Assembly: GCA_022925895.1 (NCBI GenBank) | Contig: JAKSYS010000881.1 | Coordinates: 248,001 to 312,000, forward strand | DNA length: 64,000 bases | Direction: 5' to 3' | Origin: Fragilaria crotonensis | Lineage: Eukaryota > Bacillariophyta > Fragilariophyceae > Fragilariales > Fragilariaceae | Shown: positions 1 through 10,366 of the stretch, piece by piece | Numbering within the stretch: the first letter of the stretch is position 1 | How the letters are laid out: each line of letters opens with the position of its first letter | Made by a program: the position numbers and the translations under genes | Notes under the pieces: model-generated | What the model was told of the DNA's origin: nothing | The model's database searches: none | What the model saw: only the letters and a program-made list of their open reading frames with translations

Positions 1-1
1 A

Positions 2-544
2 CCCAAGAAAGCAACAATGATTGGTGAAGAGTACGAAGCATTGCTTCAGAGTGCACTTGTGGATCAGGCCCAGCATTATGAAGGTGAAATGAGTCGACTT
101 CATGCTCAATTCACATCTGAGCAAATTGACGAAGACTCCATGACACCGGAAGAAAAGGCCGAGATCGACAACCTGAAGAGTGGCATCCGGCAGTTGCGGG
201 ATGAACTCAACATTATGGGTCGAAATCTTTTGGACATGCAGGCACAAGAAGCTGGACATCGGGCAGCCTCACAACGATTGCTTCGGGAACAGGGTATTGC
301 CAAAGACTTGCTCGATAAGATTAGAGAGGAAGCGGAAAAAGAACACCAGCAGGGAAAATCCGTGGTGGAAGATTTGGAGCAACAAGTTGCAGACCTGACT
401 GCAAACCTTCGCATGAGACATCAAATCTCGCAGGACGAGGAGCTAAGCCAGGCCCAAATATATGGCACAGTAACGACGAATACGAAACAGGTCGGTGGAA
501 AACGCAACGGAGGCAAGAAATCCCGTCGAAGCAATCGTAAGTAG
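2..544 (+). CDS. C-terminal part of a coiled-coil protein (5' end outside window)
   Basis: The frame is open from the first bases of the window, so the gene starts upstream. The visible 180 residues are almost entirely charged and Gln/Glu-rich helix with heptad-like spacing, suggesting a long coiled coil. It ends in a Gly/Lys/Arg-rich basic tail (about the last 20 residues) that could bind nucleic acid or act as a nuclear signal. I recognise no family. The last sense codons and the stop overlap a perfect splice donor, GTAAGT at 538-543, so the stop may be intronic and the protein may continue; I found no convincing downstream exon. Coding is well supported by composition, the function is not. 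Confidence 0.6.
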   Translation, partial: PKKATMIGEEYEALLQSALVDQAQHYEGEMSRLHAQFTSEQIDEDSMTPEEKAEIDNLKSGIRQLRDELNIMGRNLLDMQAQEAGHRAASQRLLREQGIAKDLLDKIREEAEKEHQQGKSVVEDLEQQVADLTANLRMRHQISQDEELSQAQIYGTVTTNTKQVGGKRNGGKKSRRSNRK

Positions 545-1317
545 AGTCAGGAATGACGCTGAAGGCGCTCTGCTTGTAGCCGTCTGCTCGCCGAATCCGA
601 TTTCGTCAAAAGGAAGAAGCAACCCTGCTCAGTTATCATTGTCACCCATCTACCACGGTACTTGCGCTCGTATTCTCTAAAGGCAATCCAAACTCTTCAG
701 CATGACGATTGTCTTGTTTCTATCCGGAACAAGCTATCGACCACGGGTTTCTCGCGTCGCCCGCGATGGGCCACAAACCCTATATTCGCTCGTCCATCTC
801 ATTTTTCTTTGATCTCCCTTCCGTCGAGCAATGAGAAGGAAGACGTAGATCCGGCCAATGTCGAATGAAGTTCCGCCTACACCCGACGAATCGAATCATT
901 GTCTCATTGCCAAGATTGCCATGGATCCTATTGCTCACGTGCGAGGATGAAAGCGTTGAGTACGCCATAGGTGGGAATCAGTATTGCAGGCATTGTTGAT
1001 TATGGACGGACGGCCAATCTTTGACTCGGACGGCGCTTGTTGTTTCCAGATGTTAGTGGTGAGGTCGAGTGTTATAAATGGATCAACGCGGAAGCCTCGC
1101 GATGAAGAAGAACTATTCTGGTTGGGAGCAAAACAAATACACTCAGTTGGATGGAAAAGATACATAGATCGATGGTCTGAGAGAGATCTGCAAACAAGAG
1201 CTAGCAATCCGGTTGAGTTCTTTAAGTTTTAATCGTGATCGTTGACTACCACGTAGTGACGCGCATCTCTGAGACTCGGAGGACAGATGCTAAACAACAT
1301 CAACGACTCGAACTTGT
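545..1317. other. Intergenic, no gene seen
   Basis: Only short overlapping frames without recognisable domains. This is 3' flank for both neighbours, which converge here. Confidence 0.5.
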
Positions 1318-2348
1318 CTATGTCGATGACATTCGTTTCTGAACTCGCAGATACCATTCTTGAAGAGCAACATTTTCTGGATGGCGCATAAGGGCATTGT
1401 GCGCCGGCAAGCCCTCGACAGATCGCAATGTACCGTACACAGCCAAATCTCCCAAATTCGGATCGGCCCGCCCAGACAAAAACTCATGTTCACCACCGAT
1501 ACCACCGTTCTCTTGAAGGGTACGAAGCGCATCCTGCAAGGCAGCCTTTTCGTCCTTAATACCTCGTTTCGCTTTGTTCCATAGAGACAATGTATTCAGA
1601 ATGAATTTAGTTAAGACAATTGTGGTATGTGATCATCATGGTGTGTAACGCGGGGAGACGTGAGTTCAACTTGCCAAGCAGCACCGGAAACCACATTCCT
1701 AAAACCGAGCAAAGCTCCATACTTACATTTGATTCTTGATGCTGCCATGTACATGGCAAAGGATCCAGCAAATCGAATCGACAACTTTTGGAGCGACGAA
1801 AAGGCGTCTACTTGATTGACATATCCAAAGGCTTTGTAGGAATCTCCCAGGGTCGCGCAAATGTTGGGATACAACAAGGCTGCCAAATCCTTGTTGGCAA
1901 ATTTCACCCAATCCTTGTCCTCAGAGGACGGTGATGTAAAATCCTCCCAATTTTCTTTGAGACTCGGACTCTTTGCGAGAATGTGCTCTCGTACGGCAGG
2001 ATGCTGAAGCAGAACATCGACAATTGCATCCGATCCATTTACTTGTTGATTGTCCACAATGGCGATGGGGACCTTGCGATATTCCTTCTTCGAGGGCAGT
2101 TCTGCTTTTGTGAGTGGATTGACCTCAATGACCATTGGTCTAATACCTGCATAAGCCATTACAGCTTTGGTTTTGTTGCAATAAGGACAGATGGCATATT
2201 GGTACAGCGTTACTGATGGCAAGGGAGACAATGATGAGGACGATAACGGTGACGATGACGAAGACGCTTCTGTCGAAAAATAACGACTGCGACAGCCACG
2301 CACTTGTTGATAGGATGTTAGGTTCAAACGAAACATGGAAGAGCGCAT
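1318..2348 (-). CDS. PTGES2: PTGES2-like (prostaglandin E synthase 2 family) glutaredoxin/GST protein
   Basis: Two exons: 2348-1727 and 1571-1318, joined by a 155-base intron with donor GTAAGT. The phases match (1/2), and the join restores a typical PTGES2 stretch (AASRIK/SKRGIK). The N-terminal glutaredoxin-like domain has the redox motif CPYC, where animal enzymes have CPxC, followed by VNPLTKAE and RKVPI. The C-terminal GST-like helical domain contains DPNLGDLAVYG and EWYLRVQKRM, as in the family. The chosen Met opens a basic, Ser-rich presequence containing RYFSTEA, consistent with mitochondrial import. The frame is open further upstream to 2621, but that part does not look conserved. In animals the protein binds haem and glutathione at membranes; whether it makes prostaglandin in diatoms is unknown. 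Family assignment is strong. Confidence 0.82.
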
Positions 2349-2630
2349 CGTGGTATTGTGATCGGATTCCAAAGCCTTGATATGATCAACGACAAGATCC
2401 GCTGCGTTTCGCTGCCACAGCTGGTGTGTTGTGAGTTGTGAAACGTGAAACGTGAAGAGTGTGGTTAAAGTGAGTTCAGTACCAGTAGGAGTAGCACAGT
2501 ACAAATATCCCGAAGCGTACAGTAGTATGCATACAAGGGCTACTGTACTCCGTATCATACAAGTTAACACGTTCTGCGAGTAGTATGACATTAGTATGAT
2601 ACCACTTCCGTCATCAATCAAATCTGCAAA
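2349..2630. other. Gap upstream of the PTGES2-like gene
   Basis: Presumed 5' flank and promoter of the minus-strand gene. The reading frame happens to stay open through it, but residues here show no conserved pattern. Confidence 0.4.
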
Positions 2631-2970
2631 AATGCAAAATCCAGCTACTGTATGTTAATGACGACATAGACTTGGTGGTCGTTCCACAACCCACAACCCA
2701 CAACCCACAACCCACAACCCACAACCCACAACTCACAACTCACAACTCACAACCCACAACCCACAACCCACAACCCACAACCCACAACCCACAACCCACA
2801 ACCCACAACCCACAACCCACAACCCAAAACCCACAACCCACAACCCACAACCCACAACCCAAAACCCAAAACCCACAACCCACAACCCACAACCCAATGC
2901 AAAATCCAGCTACTGTATGTGAATGACGACATAGACCTGTTGGTCGTTCCACAACCCACAACCCACAACC
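2631..2970. repeat. CCCACAA heptamer minisatellite inside a 265-base flanking duplication
   Basis: From 2684 to about 2895 the sequence is an almost uninterrupted array of the heptamer ACAACCC, with variants (ACAACTC, AAAACCC). The unique 55 bases before it (2631-2683, starting aatgcaaaatcc) recur at 2896-2948 with a few changes, again followed by three heptamers (2949-2970). The block is therefore a partial tandem duplication seeded by a minisatellite. On the minus strand GGG recurs every seven bases, giving many possible G-quadruplexes. Open frames across it are artefacts of the repeat. Confidence 0.95.
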
Positions 2971-3004
2971 TACTACGACATTTGTTTCTGAACACTGCAA
3001 ACGA

Positions 3005-4410
3005 ATGATGTGCTTAAAGGAACAATTGAACGCAATGGAGTGCCCAAAACCAAAAGGAACGCAAACGTACTACACACTCGTACGAGACAATCAGAAATTC
3101 CGCCTTTTTCTTACATCGTATGTGACTATCTTGTGCGGTGCATGGCTCACCTACGTTGCAATTATATCCATGATCGAAGCTCGGCTTGCAGGAGACAAAG
3201 AGTCGTCTCGAACCGCAATTTCCTACCTGGTGGTAATTCGACGCATGCCAGCGTCATTCTCAGAGCTCCTGGTGGAGTTCTTGCCGATTCTCGGGACCGC
3301 CGACAGTCTATGATTGCTTTGAATCTTCTGGCTTCCGCAGTCACACTTCTTAATTTAATCATTTGGTATTCAAAATCGATTTCCATGGTGTATCTCGTTG
3401 CAATGCTATCGCAAGTCGTTCAGGCGCTTTACGAACCCTGCCGCGGTGCGCTCATGCCACTACTGCTTAGCGACGAGGAAGAAATCAAACTCGCGACGAC
3501 TCTCACTGGTCTCGCGAAGTACCTCACGGCCGCTCCGGGCGCGTCATTAGGTGGACTGATTGCTAGTTGCTTTGGTGCAAGAGTGTGTTTCATCTTGGAC
3601 AGCCTCACATACCTCACGAGCGCCTGCATTCTATATCAAGTCAAAGGAGATTGGCACGTTGTCGATATAGGAGCAACCAAATATTCTTCTATATGGCATC
3701 AAATGGTTGGAATGACCATAGAGGGGTACAAATACGTGAGACGGAAATTCTGGGGATCCTTGATCCTCATGAAGGCATCAGTTGCATTGATCTATGGAGC
3801 CGCGGACGCCTTGAACGTTTCCTTCGCAGAGCGTGGAGGAGGAGACTCAAGCGTCAGGCTCGGCATCCTTTTTGGCATGACCGGTATCGGGTGTTTGGTC
3901 GGACTCCTATTGTCAGATTGTTTTACGACCATGTCGGATATTAAGTCCTTGCAATTAGCATCGATAGTTTCCATCGGTTTTGGGACTCTTGGGTGTCTGG
4001 GGGTAGGACTCTTGCCGTCCTTTGAATTTAATTGCATATTCAGCATGCTTCGAAGTGGCGGTTTCAGTGCCACCTGGATCAATTCTTCCGTGCTGTTGCA
4101 GACCTTCAGCGCTCCTGAGAAACTGGGACGTGTCTTGGCGGTGGATAACGCGCTTGCACTCTTTGCACAATCCTTGTCTGCACTACTGTGCGGTTTCCTA
4201 CAAGATCATGTTGGCCTTTCGCCGGAACAAGTTACACTCATGATGGCCGCAACGGGTGGGGTGATGGTGAGTGCCTGGGGTATGTACCATATTATGGGAT
4301 GTGGTGCAGCTGGCGAGGAAGCGAAGGTACTAATGGTACGACAACGATATACTAAGTTGGAAGAGCAAGAACCCCAACTATCGGAAGAATTGCCACTGTT
4401 AAGACACTAG
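3005..4410 (+). CDS. Major facilitator superfamily transporter, MFS_3/efflux-like, with one frame break
   Basis: Two frames together make one MFS protein. The first (3005 to about 3260) gives the N-terminal signature NQKFRLFLTSY and helix 1-2 residues up to VIRRMPAS. The second (from about 3262 to the stop at 4410) starts at APGGVLADSRDRR, the loop 2-3 motif that always follows closely in this family, and carries the remaining helices. The frames differ by one missing base in ttctcagag near 3260. The family groups drug/macrolide and siderophore exporters; the substrate cannot be read from the sequence. A 34-base intron (about 3231-3264) would also join the frames but would be unusually short and would delete the conserved RRMP. 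The start is uncertain (3005, 3008 or 3035). Confidence 0.75.
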
Positions 4411-5169
4411 TTGTGTAGGTCCGTCCATCTCTGAACATTTACAATGGCGATTGGTTGATGATAGTCTTCGAATTCGTTGCCTTCTCCTTTTGCCACATAA
4501 ATCGCTATTCCTAACCTTTAACTTTTACCAAAGGCATAACCTTTTCCCCATTTGCGATTACATGCAATAACCTTGCTGGTAATTACGTTTTAACAGGCGT
4601 ACTCAAGCACTCAGCGAAGGTAAATACATGGTGAAAGATGAGAAACACCGGTACAACGAGACGAAAGTACCTCGTACTCTAGACTCTCAGAGCAAGAACG
4701 GCGCGTGCATTCTTCTGTAGCCAACTACTACTAGTAGTAGCAACTCTAGCAACCCATCCTCATGATGAAGTCCAGATTATTGTTTTGTACTCCAAGTACT
4801 ACAGGTACGAGTACGTACTACGTATACTTGAACTGTACCTGTATGATGATACTGGAGTACGAGTACTCTAGTAGATATGGTAGTCGAGGCTCAAGGTGGC
4901 TGTTTGCATATATGTACTATGTACTGTACGCATAGTACTCGTACTCCGAGTACTACTAGTAGTAGAAACACGCAATCGCACCTGAAAATGAAATTCCAAG
5001 TTTTCGTCAAAAATCAGGAACAAAACGGGCGTGCAAGGCACGTGGGACGTGGGGCGTGGTTTTTGCGTCTACCAACTATAGTACCATCACCTACAAGAAA
5101 TGCTGAGTTTTGAACTGGGGATGAAACAATAACCGGCTTGAGAGCGGTTGCCGCAGGTTTTCGTCCGCT
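4411..5169. other. Intergenic, rich in GTAC/CTAGTAG words
   Basis: No gene recognised. Between 4655 and 4970 there are dense runs of tactactagtagtag, gtactacgtatac and similar short palindromic words. Confidence 0.5.
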
Positions 5170-5430
5170 ATGAAAGCTCCATCAAGCTCCTTTCCTCGTC
5201 TATTGAGTAATAGCATCGACAACGACAACGATGGAGAAGCACAACTACAACAACAACAGGATTATGCGAGAGACAGCAGTCGCCGTTGCGACTGGAAATA
5301 TGTGTGGGATGAAATTTGGTGATACTTCACAACGGACGGCACAGGAGCGCTCCCTCTCTTGTGCCTCCTCTTCATGATAGTTCCCTTGATTACCTTGTGG
5401 ATTGTATTCCATCATTTAAGCATGAAATGA
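5170..5430 (+). other. Candidate small membrane-protein frame interrupted by one TGA
   Basis: ATG at 5170 opens 50 codons (Ser/Asn/Gln-rich, then Arg/Trp-rich, ending WKYVWDEIW), followed by TGA at 5320-5322. The same frame then continues for 35 codons, encodes a clear hydrophobic helix (about 22 residues from ALPLLCLLF) and ends at TGA 5428-5430. It could be a selenoprotein or readthrough product, two unrelated short frames, or chance. A 9-bp hairpin (5432-5440 with 5450-5458) flanked by ATGA and TGAA follows at once, but its loop lacks the unpaired AA expected of a SECIS element. Confidence 0.2.
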
Positions 5431-5589
5431 CGTTTTTCACACTTGTTGAGTGAGAAACTGAACAGCAAATGAAAGGAATGCAAAACGACGTGTCGGTATC
5501 TCGACTTTTAGGGGATCATTCATAAATCGACATACGTCATACTTGTACTCTGCACAACCCATTTAAAACTTAAGTCAGAGCATTATATT

Positions 5590-6645
5590 CTAGGCTTCAC
5601 TTCTCGAATCCTCTGTGTTATTCTGTGCCGCCCTGTCCAGTGTGTCCTTGTCTATGAACTCAACTCCAGGAGGTAACGGCGGGATCGGATTGATTCCTTG
5701 CTCTCGCAGGATTTGATCCGACGTTGGTTTTCCTAAACGCTGTTGTCTCTGATCAAATAGGATGCGGCGAATCGCTCCCTGTGTAGAGTCATCATACTTA
5801 TCAATGCGACGACGAGAGTCCACTAGGGACGTGTCGATGAGAGGATCACCCACCATGACACTATCCCACCACGTCTTGCGAGCTTTCTGTAATGTCAATA
5901 ACAAGACACCGCCTTCCATACTCCAAGTTGACTCGTCGGGTTTGATTTTATCCGTCAGATTCCCATCAAGGATCGTACGTGGTTCCTCGTTATCGTCGTC
6001 ATCAGATGTCGTGTTGGTATTGGTTGGTGCGCTATCGCTTGTAGCTTTCATTTTGACAGAAATTGAGCCACTCTTGATTGTGACACTCATGTCTTTTCCC
6101 CGCGTCCCCTGTGGAGGAGCGACAATGACAGTCACTTCCTCCAGCGTCTGAGTCCATCGAAACTTTTTGGTGGACCCACCATTCCCCACAGGATATTGCT
6201 TTCCTTCATCAGTGAAGCGAGTGGATGCCATTGGGTCTTCCACCTCCTTTACTGCTACTCCCTTTCTCTTGTCAACACTTGTATTTGCCGTACTGACAGT
6301 CGTAGCTTTTGTAGTCGTTGGTTGTGCAACCCCTCCACTCGCCTGTCCTGGTGGATCTCTCGCAGGTGCGTTCTGTTTGGGCATTTTGCGCAATGGAAAT
6401 TGACGAAAGGCAGCCAGCAAGAGCTTTTCAGCCTCTCCTTCTTTGAATCCCAAACGATGATCCTTCCCGGAATCATCATCGTGAGGAATGCAATAGAAAT
6501 CAGTGCGGCGATTGAGGAATGAAAAGAAAGCATACAGGAGCTTGCGCAAATCTCCTCCGCTTCGTTGGGCAAGTTCGACGAGTGGACCGTCCATTTCTTT
6601 CAAGATGGCAGGATCCATAGTTATAGTTGGCATTGGAAGACTCAT
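5590..6645 (-). CDS. NudC-family CS-domain co-chaperone (NUDCD3-like)
   Basis: A single exon of 351 residues. An N-terminal helical NudC_N-type region includes LRKLLYAFFSFLNRRTDFY, seen in NudC and NUDCD3. A low-complexity linker (about 90-160) leads to a CS/p23 domain (about 165-265), recognisable from YPVGNGGSTKKFRWTQTLEEV, VTIKSGSISVK, LTDKIKPDESTWSMEGG and the closing KTWWDSVMVGDP. The last 85 residues (RRRIDKYDDSTQGAIRRILFD and onward) match the C-terminal tail of NudC proteins. These proteins act with Hsp90 on dynein-pathway and beta-propeller clients; here the client is unknown. The CS domain carries an acidic insert (SDDDDNEE). Well supported as a family member. Confidence 0.9.
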   Translation of the reverse strand: MSLPMPTITMDPAILKEMDGPLVELAQRSGGDLRKLLYAFFSFLNRRTDFYCIPHDDDSGKDHRLGFKEGEAEKLLLAAFRQFPLRKMPKQNAPARDPPGQASGGVAQPTTTKATTVSTANTSVDKRKGVAVKEVEDPMASTRFTDEGKQYPVGNGGSTKKFRWTQTLEEVTVIVAPPQGTRGKDMSVTIKSGSISVKMKATSDSAPTNTNTTSDDDDNEEPRTILDGNLTDKIKPDESTWSMEGGVLLLTLQKARKTWWDSVMVGDPLIDTSLVDSRRRIDKYDDSTQGAIRRILFDQRQQRLGKPTSDQILREQGINPIPPLPPGVEFIDKDTLDRAAQNNTEDSRSEA

Positions 6646-6779
6646 GACTTTTTCTTAACTTGACAGCGTATATTGCGAGCTGGATGGTAGCGAGGTTGAT
6701 GCGGACAGTCAACTATGATAGAGGCAGATGGAAAAAAATGAAACAGCCTGACTTCTAAGTGAAGAAGTCCAAAACTAAT

Positions 6780-6858
6780 GGTGTCTGTGGGATTTGAACC
6801 CACGCCAACTAAGAATACGACCTGAACGTACCGCCTTAGACCACTCGGCCAAGACACC
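6780..6858 (-). tRNA. tRNA-Leu (anticodon CAG)
   Basis: The 79-base minus-strand gene folds as a class II tRNA. The 7-bp acceptor stem GGTGTCT/AGACACC is perfect, the D arm is GCCGAGTGGTCTAAGGC, and the anticodon arm has loop TTCAGGT (anticodon CAG, reads CUG). An 11-base variable arm follows, then T arm GTGGG-TTCAAAT-CCCAC, which also serves as B box. No intron. A T4 run six bases downstream (6774-6771 on the minus strand) is a plausible Pol III terminator. It lies between the NudC and CIA30 genes. Confidence 0.95.
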
Positions 6859-7038
6859 AGATTTTATACCAGGTGGAAAGGGAAATATTGGTATGAATTA
6901 CAAGATAAATTTCGGCATCAACAATTCAGAAGGCACAAAAACAGGCGCCAGATTGCCATTGTTGTTGTCCTCAGGTTCTCCCATATCATAGCAGCGATCC
7001 CATTCTCAGTTGTTGGTGACGCTTTGGTCCATTACATC

Positions 7039-7914
7039 ATGATTAAAGGTCGCGTGCAAAGTATTCTGAATTCCTCAAGCATATGGAAAAACAACTTTCC
7101 TCCGGAGGGAGGTGGAAATATGCGTCGATGGTTGCGATTGCAACAGGATCTGTTTCAAAAATTCAGAGACGCGGAACACCCATTAAAGGGTCCAGTTACC
7201 TTATTTGACTTTGCTGATTTTCACGATGCTGCGGATGCCAAGTACCCGAGCCTCGATTTGGAACATCGTTGGAGGTATTCGGATGATTCAGTGATTGGAG
7301 GGTTCTCCAAAGCCTCCCTCAACTTGATTCAATCCAAGTCGGATCTGGAAAGCATGGAGAGAGGTGAAACTCCTTTGAACGACGAAATAAATGTGGATCC
7401 AGAATTTTTGCCTTTTGTTCGATGGAAAGGATTTATTGATACACGCGTCGGTGAGAAAGCTCCCAAGAGAGTAGCGAAATCTGGATTCTGCTCCATCAGG
7501 TCTCCAGTTTATCCGTTTTCAGGAGCTGTCTTGTCCGGGAAATACAACAGCCTCGAGCTGACCCTTCGAACAGATGGGCGACAATATTGGATCAATCTGT
7601 ACCCCAACTCGGCCATTCCCGAAGATTTGTTTCAGATAGCCCTGACTCTGCCGCAAACGGAACCCGACGAACCGACCGAGGAGGTCCCGTTCCAACGAGT
7701 TCTGCTACCATTTACAAAATTTCTCAACACTTGCAATGGTCGGCTTCGAGAATTACCACGTCGATTGGACAACGGCGTCGACATCAAAAGTATTGGATTC
7801 ACACTCATGGACGGCCTTGATGGAGACTTTGAATTCGATCTGGCCTCTATTCGGGCCGTCAACTTTCATGATGGTTGCATACTGGGAGAAGAAGATGAAG
7901 GTGCTCCATACTAA
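7039..7914 (+). CDS. CIA30 (NDUFAF1-type) domain protein
   Basis: A 291-residue protein starting at the first ATG; an upstream TTG in frame is ignored. The CIA30 fold is evident from WRYSDDSVIGGFSKASL, the conserved SGFCSIRSPVYPFSG, LTLRTDGRQYWINLYP, PFQRVLLPFTKFL and SIGFTLMDGLDGDFEFDLASI. In animals and fungi NDUFAF1/CIA30 helps assemble the membrane arm of mitochondrial complex I, while plants and algae also have CIA30 proteins in other compartments. The N-terminus lacks a clear plastid motif; a mitochondrial location is possible but not shown. Which CIA30 paralogue it is cannot be settled. Confidence 0.85.
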   Translation: MIKGRVQSILNSSSIWKNNFPPEGGGNMRRWLRLQQDLFQKFRDAEHPLKGPVTLFDFADFHDAADAKYPSLDLEHRWRYSDDSVIGGFSKASLNLIQSKSDLESMERGETPLNDEINVDPEFLPFVRWKGFIDTRVGEKAPKRVAKSGFCSIRSPVYPFSGAVLSGKYNSLELTLRTDGRQYWINLYPNSAIPEDLFQIALTLPQTEPDEPTEEVPFQRVLLPFTKFLNTCNGRLRELPRRLDNGVDIKSIGFTLMDGLDGDFEFDLASIRAVNFHDGCILGEEDEGAPY

Positions 7915-8009
7915 AATTCTGGAGCACTTTTCTCTAGGCTGCCGTGCTGATGATGTCATGCCAGAAACATAAATGGTCATCACATCGAGGAATATCGGCC
8001 AACATCATA

Positions 8010-10152
8010 CTATTTCTTCAATAAATCTAGCTTAGAACTGAGCATGAACGATAGATCCGGTACTTGCTGCAAGAAGAGTTGAGCAGTAGTCGACACATTT
8101 TTAATCCCGGCTCCGTTGCCAGAATCGTCTTTTTCTGATCTTCAGAACAAAGGCACTGCGTGAGTAAAGTAAACGACAAAATCAGAGGGGAAAGCATTTG
8201 CTTGTCAAACACTTACGGCGCTTCAAAGCTGGTGAAGTCAAGTTTCACACCGGTCGGCAGCGATGAGACAGTTGCAGCAGCAGTTGGCCCACCAAGTCCT
8301 TCCGCGATCTCTGTTTCATCAGTGGATCCTGACACTGACCCATTTCCGATTGGATTTTGGAAACTGTATTTTTCGCTAAGATCAAAGCTCGACCATCGCT
8401 TTTCTTTCCTTTCCCCAGATCGATTCAGTATTGGAGCTTGTGCTGGTCGAGAAAAATGCGAATATGGGTGGGAGGCGCGTGGATCAAGTACCACCGAAGG
8501 GGCAGACGGTTCGATCACCTTCAAAATCCCAGAGTTGGAAGAAAGTTTCTCAATCGCCCAGTCAGGGGCGGCAGTTATAGATTCGCTCGATCCCTCACGC
8601 ATCTGAGACTGCATGCGTGTGAGACTCGTGCAACCAGGCAAGATTGGTGAACGATAGATGGATGGGCTGCACTTACCAGAATGTCCACCAGTCTTACTGA
8701 TTCCTGAATATCCCGGTCGCTCGCACCCACGTCGACCTCGTCAACTATGCTGCGAGGACCGAAGATTTGTTCAAAGACAACCCTTGCGCGATCCACAAAT
8801 GGGTCTTTGATTTCAAGGACTGACTGTGATGCAGGTGGTGTCGATTCCGAACTTTCTCCAAAGTCTCCGAATCCATCGCTGTTTTGATCTGTTGGCAGCG
8901 GCGGTGTCACTTCGGCCGTTTCAACGGCTTCGTTGAAATCCCCGAAATCATCAAAATCGTCATCCGGAGAAGTGACTAATGAGGATGCAACATTTTCTTG
9001 AGTCCCAATATTTGCTGCATGATCAGGAACTGGTGACGGTTCCGGAACAGCCCCAGCAGGGCTTGGTACCTTGAATCCATCGCTGTTCTGATCAGAATTC
9101 AGCTGTGGTGTCACTTCCGCCGTCTCGACGGCTTCATTGAAATCACCGAAATCACCAAAATCGTCGTCATCCGGAAAAGTGTCTGATGGTGATGCACCCT
9201 CATCTGGAGTCACAACATTATCAGCATCATGAGCAGCTGGCGACGGTTCTGGAACTGCAACTGCCGCAAGCCTTGGTGCCTCGAATCCATCGATGTTTTG
9301 ATCAGTTTCCAGCGGATGTGGCTCGTCGGCTGTCTCGACGGCATCGTTGAAATCGCCAAAATCGTCGTCATCCGGAAAATCGTCTGATGGTGATGCAACC
9401 TCATCTTGAGTCCCAACATTCTTAGCATCATGAGCAATTGGCGACGGTTCCGGAATTGTAACCTCAGCAGGGCTTGGCGGTTCGAATGCATGGCGGTTTT
9501 GATCAGTTTCCAGCGCAGGTGGCTCTTCGGCTGTCTCGAAGGCGTCGTTAAAATCACCAAAATCGTCGTCATCCGGAAAAGTGTCTGATGGTGGTGCAAC
9601 TTCATCTTGAGTCCCAACATTTGCAGGATCATCAACAACTGGTGACGGTTCTGGAGGTGCAACCGCAGGGCTTGGTGCCTCATCAAAGTCTCCGAAGCTA
9701 TCATCAGCTTCTGTCGGTGGATCTTCGTCCATAAAAGCCTCCAAAGTACTTGGAGCCTCGCCAAAGTCTCCAAAGTCAACGTCTGTATCAGAAATCGTCG
9801 GCGCTGATTCTGCCATCACTGGAGTGAATTCTCCAAAGCCGAGCAGTTCGTGATCCTCGGTACGAGGAGGTGGGGGGTCGACGGCGAGCTCATTGACGGT
9901 AATGTCGAGGGCATCATTCGTCGGTATCGCATCCTGCAGACCGCCACCAAACAGGTGTTGGTCCAACTCTTGCGCTGGGGTTGCTTGCAATGCAGCGAAA
10001 GGATCATCGGCAATGACCGGAGTCGCTTGTGCTCCACCACCGTTAGCGACTGCTTGCTTCACCCCAGTTTCCGAGTCCTGGTTGGTTGGAGGAGCCTCGC
10101 AATCCTCCGTGGCAGAGGCATGTTCGCCGTCGCTTTCCTGGCCGTTGCTCAT
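8010..10152 (-). CDS. Acidic FGDF-repeat protein, probably a vesicle-trafficking accessory protein
   Basis: Three exons: 10152-8677, 8608-8217 and 8139-8010. Donors are GTAAGT at 8676 and 8216, and phases 0 and 2 fit exactly. The first exon is acidic and Pro/Ser-rich, with four imperfect repeats of about 65-75 residues, each built from PEPSP, NVGTQDE and the core FPDDDDFGDFND. In total about a dozen FGDF/FGDFN-type motifs occur. Such acidic Phe motifs are typical of adaptors that bind AP-1/GGA ear domains and clathrin (aftiphilin, gamma-synergin). The unique C-terminus (DWAIEKLSSN ... LFLQQVPDLSFMLSSKLDLLKK) may be the folded part. The repeats also show at DNA level (about 8880-9700). Exon 2 could also start at 8602. 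The gene model is strong; function is inferred from motifs. Confidence 0.7.
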
Positions 10153-10366
10153 TGCCGTGGGATAGAGGCGGCAGGGAATGGGCGAAGATCAACACATTCC
10201 ATCTGTTAGTTTTTTCAGATATACCACACTGGTACGTGCAGTACGCATTGGGGCCAATGTCAGCGTCCAAGCAAGCCATCCTCTACTGGTAGTAGGTACT
10301 GTACGGCTGTGCTATTTGATTACTGTAGCGCTAGAATGACTTGTCGCCCTGTCCGTCACACCTAGG

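Noticed and set aside
2672-3000. Open frames across the heptamer array on both strands
   Set aside because: A seven-base repeat without stop words keeps all frames open; the Thr-His-Asn-Pro or Gly-Leu-Trp-Val products are artefacts of the repeat.
3231-3264. A 34-base intron to explain the MFS frame change
   Set aside because: Shorter than any other intron seen here (68 bases or more) and it would remove the conserved RRMP; a missing base fits better.
5432-5458. Hairpin as a true SECIS element
   Set aside because: Stem of 9 bp and loop acttgttga without unpaired AA or CC; kept only as a weak hint for the TGA frame.
9210-9779. Second minus-strand frame inside the FGDF gene
   Set aside because: A Leu/Gln/His/Arg-rich shadow of the repeat region in the next frame.
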